Of a stretch of 64,000 nucleotides of DNA, positions 1 through 7,325 are shown in pieces (the first letter of the stretch is position 1; each line of letters begins with the position of its first letter). The position numbers and the translations under genes were made by a program. The stretch spans positions 62,001-126,000 of the forward strand of contig NZ_JNFA01000002.1 of the NCBI RefSeq assembly GCF_000766865.1. Reading direction: 5' to 3'. Under the pieces are notes generated by a model that searched no databases, was not told the origin of the DNA, and was given only the letters and a program-made list of their open reading frames with translations. This stretch comes from Listeria booriae (GTDB lineage: Bacteria > Bacillota > Bacilli > Lactobacillales > Listeriaceae).

Positions 1-1
1 G

Positions 2-793
2 GCTCAAGTGGGTAGTAAGCTAACCTTGAAACAGGCGGGAAAACAGGCATTTCGCGAGAGTGCAGGACGGGTTCGTAAAATACTAAATGTCATGAAAGAT
101 GCTACCAGCGCCATAAAGATACAGGTGAAGAACGGAACGGTGCAAGCTGGTAAAATGACTGATGGAGTCGTAACTGGCGTGAAGAACTTAAACTTTAGTC
201 GGACGCGTGTTGTCGCTGATTCAATTGGTGGAGCACATGCTATGTTTGATGTAGCTGAGAATACACATAAATTTGAGAAATTAGCTACAGGGGTGGTTAA
301 TAATGGTGATGATATCGGTGAAGCAGTGCGAAGTGGAAGTAGTATCGCATGGAAAAAGTTAAAGGTATCTGGTGAACGTATAGAATTGGATTGGTTGCCT
401 GATGGTTACAAAGCCTTCGACATTGAAGGTAAGGTTAAAGTAGGAGGCAAAGAAGTTGATATTTCAAGAAGGGTATACCAGACAGAAATAGATTTCGATT
501 ATGTCTCTAAAAATCCGAAGGCTAAGGGGATGACCAATGGAGAACTAATGAAGAAAGGACGTGCTCCATATATTATTGATGCCAATGGAAATGAGAGTTT
601 AGTAGAATTACACCATTTAATCCAAAAAGAACCTGGTTCGATGGTAGAAATATCCGAAATGGCTCATGATACTTACTCAAAACAATTACACGGATTAGTA
701 GAGGACGGAGCAAGCTTTAGAAACAATCCAGATTTAGAAAAACAATATAATAACTTTAGAAGTAATTATTGGAAGTGGCGAGGTCAAAATTAA
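2..793 (+). CDS. Polymorphic toxin, C-terminal part, LHH-type nuclease tip (partial at window start)
   Basis: The reading frame is open to the first base, so the true start lies upstream and only the C-terminal ~263 residues are seen. The last ~100 residues contain a VELHHLIQ motif followed by a conserved H and K (DTYSKQLHG). This is the signature of the LHH/HNH-superfamily (Endo VII fold) nuclease tips of bacterial polymorphic toxins. The upstream part is low-complexity and helical, as in the linker of LXG or WXG type VII-secreted toxins; the LXG head itself is not visible. The next gene, 14 bases on, is a SUKH immunity protein, the classic partner of such nucleases. Toxin assignment is good; the delivery route is inferred. 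Confidence 0.75.
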   Translation, partial: AQVGSKLTLKQAGKQAFRESAGRVRKILNVMKDATSAIKIQVKNGTVQAGKMTDGVVTGVKNLNFSRTRVVADSIGGAHAMFDVAENTHKFEKLATGVVNNGDDIGEAVRSGSSIAWKKLKVSGERIELDWLPDGYKAFDIEGKVKVGGKEVDISRRVYQTEIDFDYVSKNPKAKGMTNGELMKKGRAPYIIDANGNESLVELHHLIQKEPGSMVEISEMAHDTYSKQLHGLVEDGASFRNNPDLEKQYNNFRSNYWKWRGQN

Positions 794-807
794 GAAGGAG
801 AATGGAC

Positions 808-1236
808 ATGAATCAAAAAATTGTTAATATGATTGAAGCATACCAAGAAGATAAAGATTTTTTTGGAGCCATAAAAAATGAGGATATTAATAAAGTCGAG
901 AAAGAACTAGCTATTAAAATTCCAGAACAATACAGAGATTTCATTTTAAAATATGGATCAGGAGGGATCTGCGGAGTTGATATTGAGGGGGTTGAAGGAG
1001 AGTTAGGCTCTTCTATGCTGCAAGCAACAAAGCGGTATCGTGAGCTAGGGTTAGCTAACGAATATATCGTTGTGTACGACCTTGGTGAATATGTTTTGTG
1101 CATGGATACTAGCGATACGGAAGAAGATTCAAAAGTCTATTCTTGGGAGAGAACTAGTAAAAAACCGGAATTAAGGTATGATAGCTTCGATGATTTTTTA
1201 GAAGATTATTTTCAAGAAGCGATAGATAATTATTGA
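808..1236 (+). CDS. SMI1/KNR4 (SUKH) family immunity protein
   Basis: A 142-residue acidic protein. The N-terminal pattern (an INKVEKEL helix, then IPEQYRDFILKYGSGG) is the standard SUKH/SMI1-KNR4 opening; the end is acidic and aromatic (DDFLEDYFQEA). SUKH proteins bind and neutralise nuclease toxins. Its position directly behind an LHH-tipped toxin makes it the likely cognate antidote. I chose the ATG at 808 because AGAAGGAG ends 7 bases before it; an in-frame ATG at 802 lies too close to that site. Translation is probably coupled to the toxin gene, whose stop overlaps the Shine-Dalgarno region. Confidence 0.8.
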   Translation: MNQKIVNMIEAYQEDKDFFGAIKNEDINKVEKELAIKIPEQYRDFILKYGSGGICGVDIEGVEGELGSSMLQATKRYRELGLANEYIVVYDLGEYVLCMDTSDTEEDSKVYSWERTSKKPELRYDSFDDFLEDYFQEAIDNY

Positions 1237-1347
1237 AGCAATTTAAGTATCATATCCTTTGGATGACAGAATTGAGGATTTTATAGCGTTTGTTAGTTAT
1301 ATTTAAAGAAGTTCATTTATAATAACCGAGTTCTTAAAGCTAAGGAT

Positions 1348-1905
1348 GTGATTTCTATCGAATCAATCATTGCGATTTTAAAAAAGAAAAAAGTGGAGCT
1401 TGCGCCAGGGCTGACGGAGGATGAGATACGGAAATGTGAGGAGATTTTTGATATCCAATTCCCAGTAGCACTCAAAAATTTGCTAAGAGAAGTGTTGCCT
1501 ATTTCCAAAGAATTCATCAATTGGCGGGATTACAGTAAAAGAAATGTTTTACAAATCAAGAAACGCCTAGATTGGCCATGGGAAGGTATTGTTTTTGATA
1601 TAGAAGAGAATGATTTCTGGGTGCAAAGTTGGGGTGTGAAACCTGATTTAGTGACGGAGCGGATTCGTGTTGCGAAAGAAAAGTATGACGTTGCGCCAAA
1701 GCTTGTGCCCGTCTATTCGCATCGCTACATGCCAGAAGGAAGCGAACAAGTGCTGTCAGTGTATCAAACGGATATTATTTTTTACGGGACAACGCTTTTG
1801 GAATATTTTCAAATAGAATTGGATTGGAAGCCTTATGATCGTATGGATTTCGAAAATATAAAGGCGATTCCATTTTGGACGGAAATCATAGATGCGAACA
1901 ATTAA
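1348..1905 (+). CDS. SUKH-like (SMI1/KNR4-related) protein
   Basis: 185 residues. The layout fits the SUKH superfamily: an early LTEDEIRKCEEIFDIQFP stretch, a W-rich middle (SWGVKPD; WPWEG), and a PVYSHRYMPE segment, a pattern common in SUKH-type immunity proteins that recur as orphans behind toxin genes. The family call is weaker than for the preceding gene, because the usual LKYGSGG-like turn is missing. The GTG at 1348 is the only plausible start downstream of the last in-frame stop (1294), and its AAGG is unusually close (about 2 bases). It may be an extra immunity gene against a related toxin. Confidence 0.5.
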   Translation: MISIESIIAILKKKKVELAPGLTEDEIRKCEEIFDIQFPVALKNLLREVLPISKEFINWRDYSKRNVLQIKKRLDWPWEGIVFDIEENDFWVQSWGVKPDLVTERIRVAKEKYDVAPKLVPVYSHRYMPEGSEQVLSVYQTDIIFYGTTLLEYFQIELDWKPYDRMDFENIKAIPFWTEIIDANN

Positions 1906-1981
1906 GCTGTGCTTTTTCATTTAATTTTAATCTTCTTATGTTATAGTTGCAAAAAAGTATAGGATAAGGAAGTGGCGTTTT

Positions 1982-2482
1982 TTGCAGCGAAGATTATCGT
2001 GGATTTTTATAGGTATTGCGGTGACGATTATTGTTGTGTTATTCGTTTCCTCATCGCAGACGTATGAGCAGCAATCGTTAGTATCGAATTTAGATAAAAT
2101 ATTGGCCGGAAAGCCATTTGAAAAGCAGTTATCCGCGATTTCTTTTTACTACGCGGGTTCTGAAATAAGTATTGCCGCGAAGGGTTATAGCTCTTTTGTG
2201 GAGTTCTTTATTCGCAAAGGCGCGCATTTCTTTTCTTACGCGGTGCTCGGATTTAGTTTGTTTGTAGGTCTGAGTGCTTGGCTAAAAAGAAAATGGCTTA
2301 CTTTGGCGCTTAGTGCGGGGATTCCGTTGCTATACGCTTCGTTTGATGAGTTTCACCAAATGTTAACGGGTGGCAGAACGCCGCTTGTGCAAGATGTGAT
2401 GCTTGATTTTACAGGTGCGTTAGTGGGTTTATTAATCGGCTATTTTGTTATGAACAGCATACGAAAACGAGATGTCCTCTGA
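1982..2482 (+). CDS. VanZ-like family membrane protein
   Basis: 166 residues with an N-terminal membrane segment (residues 5-25), then the VanZ-like core: RKGAHFFSYAVLGF, a YASFDEFHQMLTGGRTP loop and a final hydrophobic helix. VanZ-type proteins are integral membrane proteins. The founding member raises teicoplanin resistance in enterococci, but most relatives have no known role. The start is TTG at 1982, preceded by AAGGAAGTGG about 8 bases away. It is a single gene ending in a terminator that overlaps its stop codon. It is about 24 kb from the van-like cluster in this window, so a functional link should not be assumed. Confidence 0.8.
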   Translation: MQRRLSWIFIGIAVTIIVVLFVSSSQTYEQQSLVSNLDKILAGKPFEKQLSAISFYYAGSEISIAAKGYSSFVEFFIRKGAHFFSYAVLGFSLFVGLSAWLKRKWLTLALSAGIPLLYASFDEFHQMLTGGRTPLVQDVMLDFTGALVGLLIGYFVMNSIRKRDVL

Positions 2483-2498
2483 GGCATCTTCTTTTTTT
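2470..2498 (+). terminator. Rho-independent terminator of the VanZ-like gene
   Basis: AGATGTCCTC pairs with GAGGCATCT (one internal mismatch) and is followed by a run of T. The stem includes the stop codon of the VanZ-like gene. Confidence 0.75.
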
Positions 2499-2533
2499 GT
2501 CAATCAAGGCACTAACTTTCCCCGTTTTTTTAT

Positions 2534-2541
2534 GGTATGAT
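2534..2541 (+). promoter_or_regulatory. Extended -10 promoter candidate for the tsaE operon
   Basis: TATGAT at 2536-2541. A partial TG extension sits just upstream (2533-2534), about 30 bases before tsaE. No good -35 is seen at 16-18 bases. AAAGGTGA precedes the tsaE ATG at a normal distance. Confidence 0.4.
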
Positions 2542-2570
2542 ATGTACATAAAAATGATAAAGGTGACGCT

Positions 2571-3029
2571 ATGAATTATAAAATAAAAACGGATAGTGAA
2601 GAACAGACGCGCGCGATTGCTCGGAAGATTGGGGAGCGTTTGGTGGCTCGCGATGTGATTCTTTTAGAAGGCGATTTAGGCGCGGGAAAAACAACTTTTA
2701 CAAAAGGGCTGGCAGAAGGGCTTGAAATTCCACAGATGGTGAAAAGTCCGACGTTTACGATTGTTCGCGAGTATACGAAAGGCCGTTTGCCGCTTTATCA
2801 TATGGATGTGTATCGGTTGGAAGATGCGGATGATGATTTGGGCTTGGAGGAATATTTTCAAGGCAGTGGTGTATCAGTCGTGGAATGGGCGCATTTTATT
2901 GCTGCAGATTTGCCGAAAGAATACATACGGGTGACGTTGAAGCATGTGGCAGAACACGTTCGGGAAATGGAAGTGGAGCCTGTTGGCGAGCGTTATGAAA
3001 CACTTTGTTCGGAGGTTTTTGGAAAATGA
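2571..3029 (+). CDS. tsaE: tRNA t6A biosynthesis ATPase TsaE
   Basis: 152 residues, normal for the family. The Walker A motif GDLGAGKTTF is near residues 35-45, followed by SPTFTIVREY and the conserved MDVYRLED region. TsaE is the ATPase that works with TsaB and TsaD to transfer the threonylcarbamoyl group onto A37 of ANN-decoding tRNAs in the cytoplasm. It is the first gene of a tightly overlapping operon tsaE-tsaB-rimI-tsaD and shares an ATGA junction with tsaB. The TsaC/Sua5 enzyme that makes the substrate is not in this window. Confidence 0.96.
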   Translation: MNYKIKTDSEEQTRAIARKIGERLVARDVILLEGDLGAGKTTFTKGLAEGLEIPQMVKSPTFTIVREYTKGRLPLYHMDVYRLEDADDDLGLEEYFQGSGVSVVEWAHFIAADLPKEYIRVTLKHVAEHVREMEVEPVGERYETLCSEVFGK

Positions 3030-3721
3030 TAATTCTTGGTATTGATACGTCTAATGATACGTTAGGCGTTAGTTTGTGGCGCGATCAGGCGGTCGTTGGC
3101 GAATTCATCACGAACTTGAAAAAAAATCATAGCATACGACTCTTGCCAGCGATTGTGGACTTGATGAAAACGTGTGATATTACACCGCAAGATTTGGCGA
3201 AAATCGCTGTGGCAGAAGGTCCAGGATCGTATACGGGCTTGCGAATCGGCGTGACTGTCGCTAAAACAATGGCGTGGGATTTAAAAATTCCGTTAGTTGG
3301 CGTGTCGAGTTTAGAACTGATGGCGCAGAACGGGCGTTTTTTTGACGGCCTTGTGGTGCCGATAATGGATGCGCGTCGTGGAAATGTATATGCGGGTGTG
3401 TATGAGGCGCAGGGCGAGACGATGGTCGCGAAAAAGGCGGATGGACATCATGCTTTTGCCAACTTACTCCAAACGTTGGCGCCACTAAATGAACGGGTTT
3501 TATTCATCGGAGACGCCGTCACAGCTTTTGCAACAGAAGCCGCGGAGGTTTTTGGTGATCGGGCTATTTTTGCGAAGGAAGCGTTGCGTTATCCGCGTCC
3601 TGCTTTTCTTGGTGAGTTAGCGAGTGAGGCGGAGGGTGTTGACGCGCACAGTTTTGTACCGAAGTATTTGAAATTGGCGGAAGCAGAAAGCAAGTGGCTT
3701 GAGGCGAATCGCGATGTGTGA
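3026..3721 (+). CDS. tsaB: tRNA t6A biosynthesis scaffold TsaB
   Basis: 231 residues. It opens with MIILGIDTSNDTLGVSLW, the ASKHA-fold phosphate-1 loop, and contains the family's VAEGPGSYTGLRIGV segment. TsaB is an inactive paralogue of TsaD that forms the TsaB-TsaD heterodimer recruiting TsaE. I chose the ATG at 3026 (GGAGG 10 bases upstream), which overlaps the tsaE stop by four bases, over an in-frame start 21 bases earlier that adds residues not typical of the family. Confidence 0.95.
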   Translation: MIILGIDTSNDTLGVSLWRDQAVVGEFITNLKKNHSIRLLPAIVDLMKTCDITPQDLAKIAVAEGPGSYTGLRIGVTVAKTMAWDLKIPLVGVSSLELMAQNGRFFDGLVVPIMDARRGNVYAGVYEAQGETMVAKKADGHHAFANLLQTLAPLNERVLFIGDAVTAFATEAAEVFGDRAIFAKEALRYPRPAFLGELASEAEGVDAHSFVPKYLKLAEAESKWLEANRDV

Positions 3722-4160
3722 CATTACGTTTAGACAAGCGAATGGTGCGGATATTAAGCAATTGCTGCGAATCGAGACGGCAGTTTTCACATCCCCGTGG
3801 AGTGAGGATGCGTTTCGTAGTGAATTTTACACGAATGCCTACGCGTATTATATTGTGGCTGAAAAAGCTGGCGAAGTCATTGGCTATGCGGGCGTTTGGA
3901 TGATTCTTGATGAAGGACATATTACAAACATCGCGATTTATCCAGACGAGCAAGGGCATGGTTACGGCAAAGCAATGATGCAAGAATTACTGCGTCTCGC
4001 CGAAGAAAAGGCAGTGCGGCGGTTAACGTTAGAAGTCCGAGTGACGAATGATCGGGCTCAGCAGATGTACAAAAAATTTGGATTTAAGGACGGCGCGATT
4101 CGGAAAAAATACTATCCGGATAATGGCGAAGACGCGCTAGTGATGTGGGTGGAGCTATGA
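3714..4160 (+). CDS. rimI: Ribosomal protein S18 alanine N-acetyltransferase RimI (GNAT)
   Basis: 148 residues with the GNAT layout: an N-terminal [18 protein letters not shown], the acetyl-CoA pyrophosphate-binding loop [12 protein letters not shown], and a C-terminal [19 protein letters not shown]. RimI acetylates the N-terminal alanine of ribosomal protein S18. Its place between tsaB and tsaD is the conserved Firmicute arrangement. The start at ATG 3714 overlaps the tsaB stop by eight bases; an upstream in-frame TTG at 3699 is possible but less likely. Its own ribosome binding site is weak, so translational coupling to tsaB is likely. Confidence 0.92.
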   Translation: MCDITFRQANGADIKQLLRIETAVFTSPWSEDAFRSEFYTNAYAYYIVAEKAGEVIGYAGVWMILDEGHITNIAIYPDEQGHGYGKAMMQELLRLAEEKAVRRLTLEVRVTNDRAQQMYKKFGFKDGAIRKKYYPDNGEDALVMWVEL

Positions 4161-5188
4161 AAAAAGAAACATTAATACTCGGCATCGAGTCGAGCTGTGA
4201 TGAAACGGCGGTTTCTGTCGTACGCAACGGCAAAGAGATGTTATCCAATGTGGTAGCATCACAAATCGAGAGTCATAAACGGTTTGGCGGTGTCGTGCCA
4301 GAAATCGCGTCGCGGCATCACGTGGAACAAATAACAATCGTATTAGAAGAAGCGCTAGAACAAGCTGGCGTCACGATGGCAGATATCGATGCTATCGCGG
4401 TCACAGAAGGACCAGGACTCGTAGGCGCATTATTAATTGGCGTCAACGCAGCGAAAACACTGGCATTCATTCATAATAAGCCGCTAATCGGTGTGCATCA
4501 TATTGCAGGCCACATTTACGCGAACCGTTTTGAAACAGAGATGCAGTTTCCCTCACTGTCCCTCGTCGTGAGCGGCGGTCATACCGAACTTGTCGTCATG
4601 CGCGAACATGGTCGTTTTGACATTATCGGCGAAACGCGCGATGACGCAGCAGGCGAGGCTTACGATAAAGTGGCACGAACACTTGGCCTCACATATCCAG
4701 GCGGCGTTCAAATCGACAAATTGGCTGCAACAGGCGAAGACAGTTTCCATTTCCCGCGCGCTATGATGGACGACGCGAGTTACGATTTTAGTTTTAGCGG
4801 GTTGAAGTCCTCCTTTATCAACACCGTACACAACCTACGGCAAAAAGAGATGGCGCTAAACGAGGCTGATTTGGCTGCAAGTTTCCAAGCAAGCGTTGTC
4901 GACGTACTTGTAGCAAAAACAATTCGCGCTGCAAAAGAGTACGATGTAAAGCAACTACTTCTAGCAGGAGGCGTCGCGGCCAATCGTGGGTTAAGAGAAC
5001 GGCTAACAGAGCAAGTCGCATCCGAGCTTCCCGATGTAACATTAATCATTCCACCGTTATCCCTATGTGGTGACAACGCCGCGATGATTGCAGCTGCAGG
5101 AACGATTATGTATGAACAAGGCGTTTTTAGTGATTTAGCGATGAATGCGAATCCAGGCTTGTTATTTGAAGACACTTATGGCGCATAA
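4157..5188 (+). CDS. tsaD: tRNA N6-threonylcarbamoyladenosine transferase TsaD
   Basis: 343 residues, full length. The Kae1/TsaD signature is complete: [15 protein letters not shown] at the N-terminus, the metal-binding [10 protein letters not shown] with two histidines, SGGHTELV, and a C-terminal [13 protein letters not shown] plus SLCGDNAAM. It is the catalytic subunit that transfers threonylcarbamoyl to A37. I chose the ATG at 4157, which overlaps the rimI stop by four bases; GGAG lies unusually close (2 bases), again suggesting coupled translation. It is the last gene of the operon and is followed by a terminator. Confidence 0.97.
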   Translation: MKKETLILGIESSCDETAVSVVRNGKEMLSNVVASQIESHKRFGGVVPEIASRHHVEQITIVLEEALEQAGVTMADIDAIAVTEGPGLVGALLIGVNAAKTLAFIHNKPLIGVHHIAGHIYANRFETEMQFPSLSLVVSGGHTELVVMREHGRFDIIGETRDDAAGEAYDKVARTLGLTYPGGVQIDKLAATGEDSFHFPRAMMDDASYDFSFSGLKSSFINTVHNLRQKEMALNEADLAASFQASVVDVLVAKTIRAAKEYDVKQLLLAGGVAANRGLRERLTEQVASELPDVTLIIPPLSLCGDNAAMIAAAGTIMYEQGVFSDLAMNANPGLLFEDTYGA

Positions 5189-5190
5189 TA

Positions 5191-5242
5191 CGAGTATATT
5201 TCTAGTCTTATTATTTTAGATTAGGAATATGCTCGTTTTTTT
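5191..5242 (+). terminator. Terminator of the tsa operon
   Basis: CGAGTATATTTCTA (5191-5204) pairs with TAGGAATATGCTCG (5221-5234), allowing G-T wobble, followed by eight T. Confidence 0.8.
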
Positions 5243-5252
5243 AGGGTATTGG

Positions 5253-5261
5253 TGGTATAAT
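5253..5261 (+). promoter_or_regulatory. Extended -10 promoter candidate of kup
   Basis: TG at 5253-5254, one base, then a perfect TATAAT at 5256-5261. No clear -35. The implied leader to the kup GTG is only about 30 bases, too short for a ydaO-type c-di-AMP riboswitch. Confidence 0.5.
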
Positions 5262-5295
5262 ACGATGCAAAGAAATTTTGGGGGGTGCGTGACTG

Positions 5296-7266
5296 GTGGA
5301 GAAAAAGGATAAAATAAGATTAGGGCTGGCAATAGGGACGTTAGGTATTGTGTATGGCGATATTGGAACGTCTCCGCTTTATGTTATGAAGTCGATTGTT
5401 GCAAGTAATGGTGGCTTAAATCATGTGTCGGAAGATTATATTATTGGCTCATTGTCACTGATTTTTTGGACATTGACACTTCTTACGTCAATTAAATATG
5501 TCATCATTGCCTTGCGCGCTGATAATCACGGGGAGGGTGGGATTTTCTCGCTATATGCTTTAGTTCGCAAACGAGGCAAATGGCTGATTATTCCCGCGAT
5601 GATTGGTGGAGCCGCTTTGCTCGCTGATGGTGTCTTGACGCCAGCTGTGACTGTGACTTCCGCCATTGAAGGACTCGAGGAGATTCCAACTTTTGAGGCG
5701 TTATTTACGGGAAATACGACGTTAATTGTCATTATTGTTATCGTCATTCTTAGCTGTATTTTCTTTATGCAGCGCTATGGCACGATGTTTATTGGCCGTA
5801 TTTTTGGTCCAACGATGCTCATCTGGTTTTCTATTTTAGGTATTTTAGGTATCATTAATATTTTAGGAGACTTATCGATTTTCCGCGCATTTTCACCGTA
5901 TTATGCAGTGGAGTTACTTTTTAGTGATCAAAATAAGGCAGGATTCCTCATCCTCGGCAGTGTTTTCCTAGCAACAACAGGGGCTGAGGCTTTATATTCC
6001 GATTTAGGACACGTTGGCCGCAAAAATATTTATATCACTTGGCCGTTCGTGAAAGTCTGCTTAATACTTAACTATTTCGGACAAGGCGCTTGGATTTTAT
6101 CGCTCAAAAAAATCGATGATCCGTTTGTCAATCCGTTTTTCCAAAGTATGCCGGAACCGTTTATTATGTACGGCGTGCTTATCGCAACACTGGCGGCAAT
6201 TATCGCCTCGCAATCGTTAATCACAGGAGCCTACACGCTTGTTTCAGAAGCCATCGCGCTCAACCTGTTACCAAGGCTAAACATTCGCTACCCATCCGAG
6301 ACAAAAGGGCAAGTCTACATTCCTGCTGTCACCGGCGTGCTTTGGATTGCCTGCGTGGGGGTCGTGCTGTACTTCCAAGATTCCAGCCACATGGAAGCTG
6401 CGTACGGACTATCCATCACAGTAACCATGCTCATGACGACGATATTATTATTCCAATTCCTACTGCAAAAAGGTTTTTCCGTTATCACGACAACCGCTAT
6501 TTTAATGACATTCGGCGTACTCGAATTCGCGTTCTTCATCTCTAGTGCCGCCAAATTCATGCACGGTGGTTTTGTCGCAGTTATCATCGCGGTAGTCATC
6601 ATGGCACTCATGTACATCTGGTTTACCGGTTACTACATCAAGTCGAAACTCGTCAAAAGTGTGCCAATCAAGAAATTCATTCCGAGCCTTACAAAATTAA
6701 AAGACGATGGCGCCTATCCAAAATTCGCGCACAATCTCGTCTACCTAACGAGCAACCGGAATCCAGCACGAGTCGAACACGCCGTCATGGCCTCGATCCT
6801 AGACAAGCGTCCTAAACGCGCAGACGTCTATTGGTTCGTCAACGTACAAGTCGTAGATGGGCCGTACGCCGCCTATTACACCGTCGAGAGCTTCGACACC
6901 GATTTCGTCGTGCGTGTCCAACTAAAACTAGGTTTCCGCGTCGAACAAGACATCAACGTATTCCTACATCAAATCGCCAAAGACCTCATTAGTAAAGGTA
7001 AATTAGCACAACAAAAACGAAAATACTCGACGGCAACCAATCGTACGCTCGGCGATTTCTGCTTCGTACTCGTTCAAGACGAGCTGAGCACAGAAGCCGA
7101 TTTAACAAACTGGCAACGTTCCATCATGAAAATGAAACTGTTCATCAAACGCTTCACAACATCGCCAGAAAGCTGGTTTGGCCTAGAATATAGCGACGTC
7201 CAACTCGAAAATGTACCGCTCTATCTATCGAAGAAGAAAACGAGAAAGATTCGCGAAGTAAACTAA
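5296..7266 (+). CDS. kup: Potassium uptake protein Kup (KUP/HAK/KT family)
   Basis: 656 residues, typical of bacterial Kup. The N-terminal GIVYGDIGTSPLYVMK is the diagnostic KUP motif, followed by DNHGEGGIFSLYALVR, LADGVLTPAVTVTSA and about twelve membrane helices up to residue ~450. A ~200-residue soluble cytoplasmic domain follows. Kup transports K+ with H+. In Lactococcus the related KupA and KupB bind c-di-AMP; whether this protein does is unknown. The start is GTG at 5296 behind a G-rich ribosome binding site. It is a single gene between two terminators. Codon choice shifts along the gene, with the 3' half richer in C-ending codons, a drift also seen in tex. Confidence 0.95.
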   Translation: MEKKDKIRLGLAIGTLGIVYGDIGTSPLYVMKSIVASNGGLNHVSEDYIIGSLSLIFWTLTLLTSIKYVIIALRADNHGEGGIFSLYALVRKRGKWLIIPAMIGGAALLADGVLTPAVTVTSAIEGLEEIPTFEALFTGNTTLIVIIVIVILSCIFFMQRYGTMFIGRIFGPTMLIWFSILGILGIINILGDLSIFRAFSPYYAVELLFSDQNKAGFLILGSVFLATTGAEALYSDLGHVGRKNIYITWPFVKVCLILNYFGQGAWILSLKKIDDPFVNPFFQSMPEPFIMYGVLIATLAAIIASQSLITGAYTLVSEAIALNLLPRLNIRYPSETKGQVYIPAVTGVLWIACVGVVLYFQDSSHMEAAYGLSITVTMLMTTILLFQFLLQKGFSVITTTAILMTFGVLEFAFFISSAAKFMHGGFVAVIIAVVIMALMYIWFTGYYIKSKLVKSVPIKKFIPSLTKLKDDGAYPKFAHNLVYLTSNRNPARVEHAVMASILDKRPKRADVYWFVNVQVVDGPYAAYYTVESFDTDFVVRVQLKLGFRVEQDINVFLHQIAKDLISKGKLAQQKRKYSTATNRTLGDFCFVLVQDELSTEADLTNWQRSIMKMKLFIKRFTTSPESWFGLEYSDVQLENVPLYLSKKKTRKIREVN

Positions 7267-7318
7267 AAAAATACCGCAAAACCTGGAACCCGTGAAGGCC
7301 AGATTTTGCGGTATTTTT
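7267..7318. terminator. Bidirectional terminator between kup and the yhgE-like gene
   Basis: AAAAATACCGCAAAA (7267-7281) pairs with ATTTTGCGGTATTTTT (7303-7318), with an inner CCTGG/CCAG extension. There are T runs on both strands, so it can end transcription from both converging genes. Confidence 0.9.
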
Positions 7319-7325
7319 GTTATGG

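Noticed and set aside
1982-2482. VanZ-like protein as a member of the van-like cluster
   Set aside because: It lies 24 kb away as a single gene with its own terminator; VanZ-like proteins are common without any resistance role.
3564-3983. 139-codon minus-strand frame
   Set aside because: Lies over the tsaB-rimI junction, both well-supported genes; no ribosome binding site or family features.
5243-5295. c-di-AMP (ydaO) riboswitch before the potassium transporter
   Set aside because: The leader is about 30 bases, far too short for that element.
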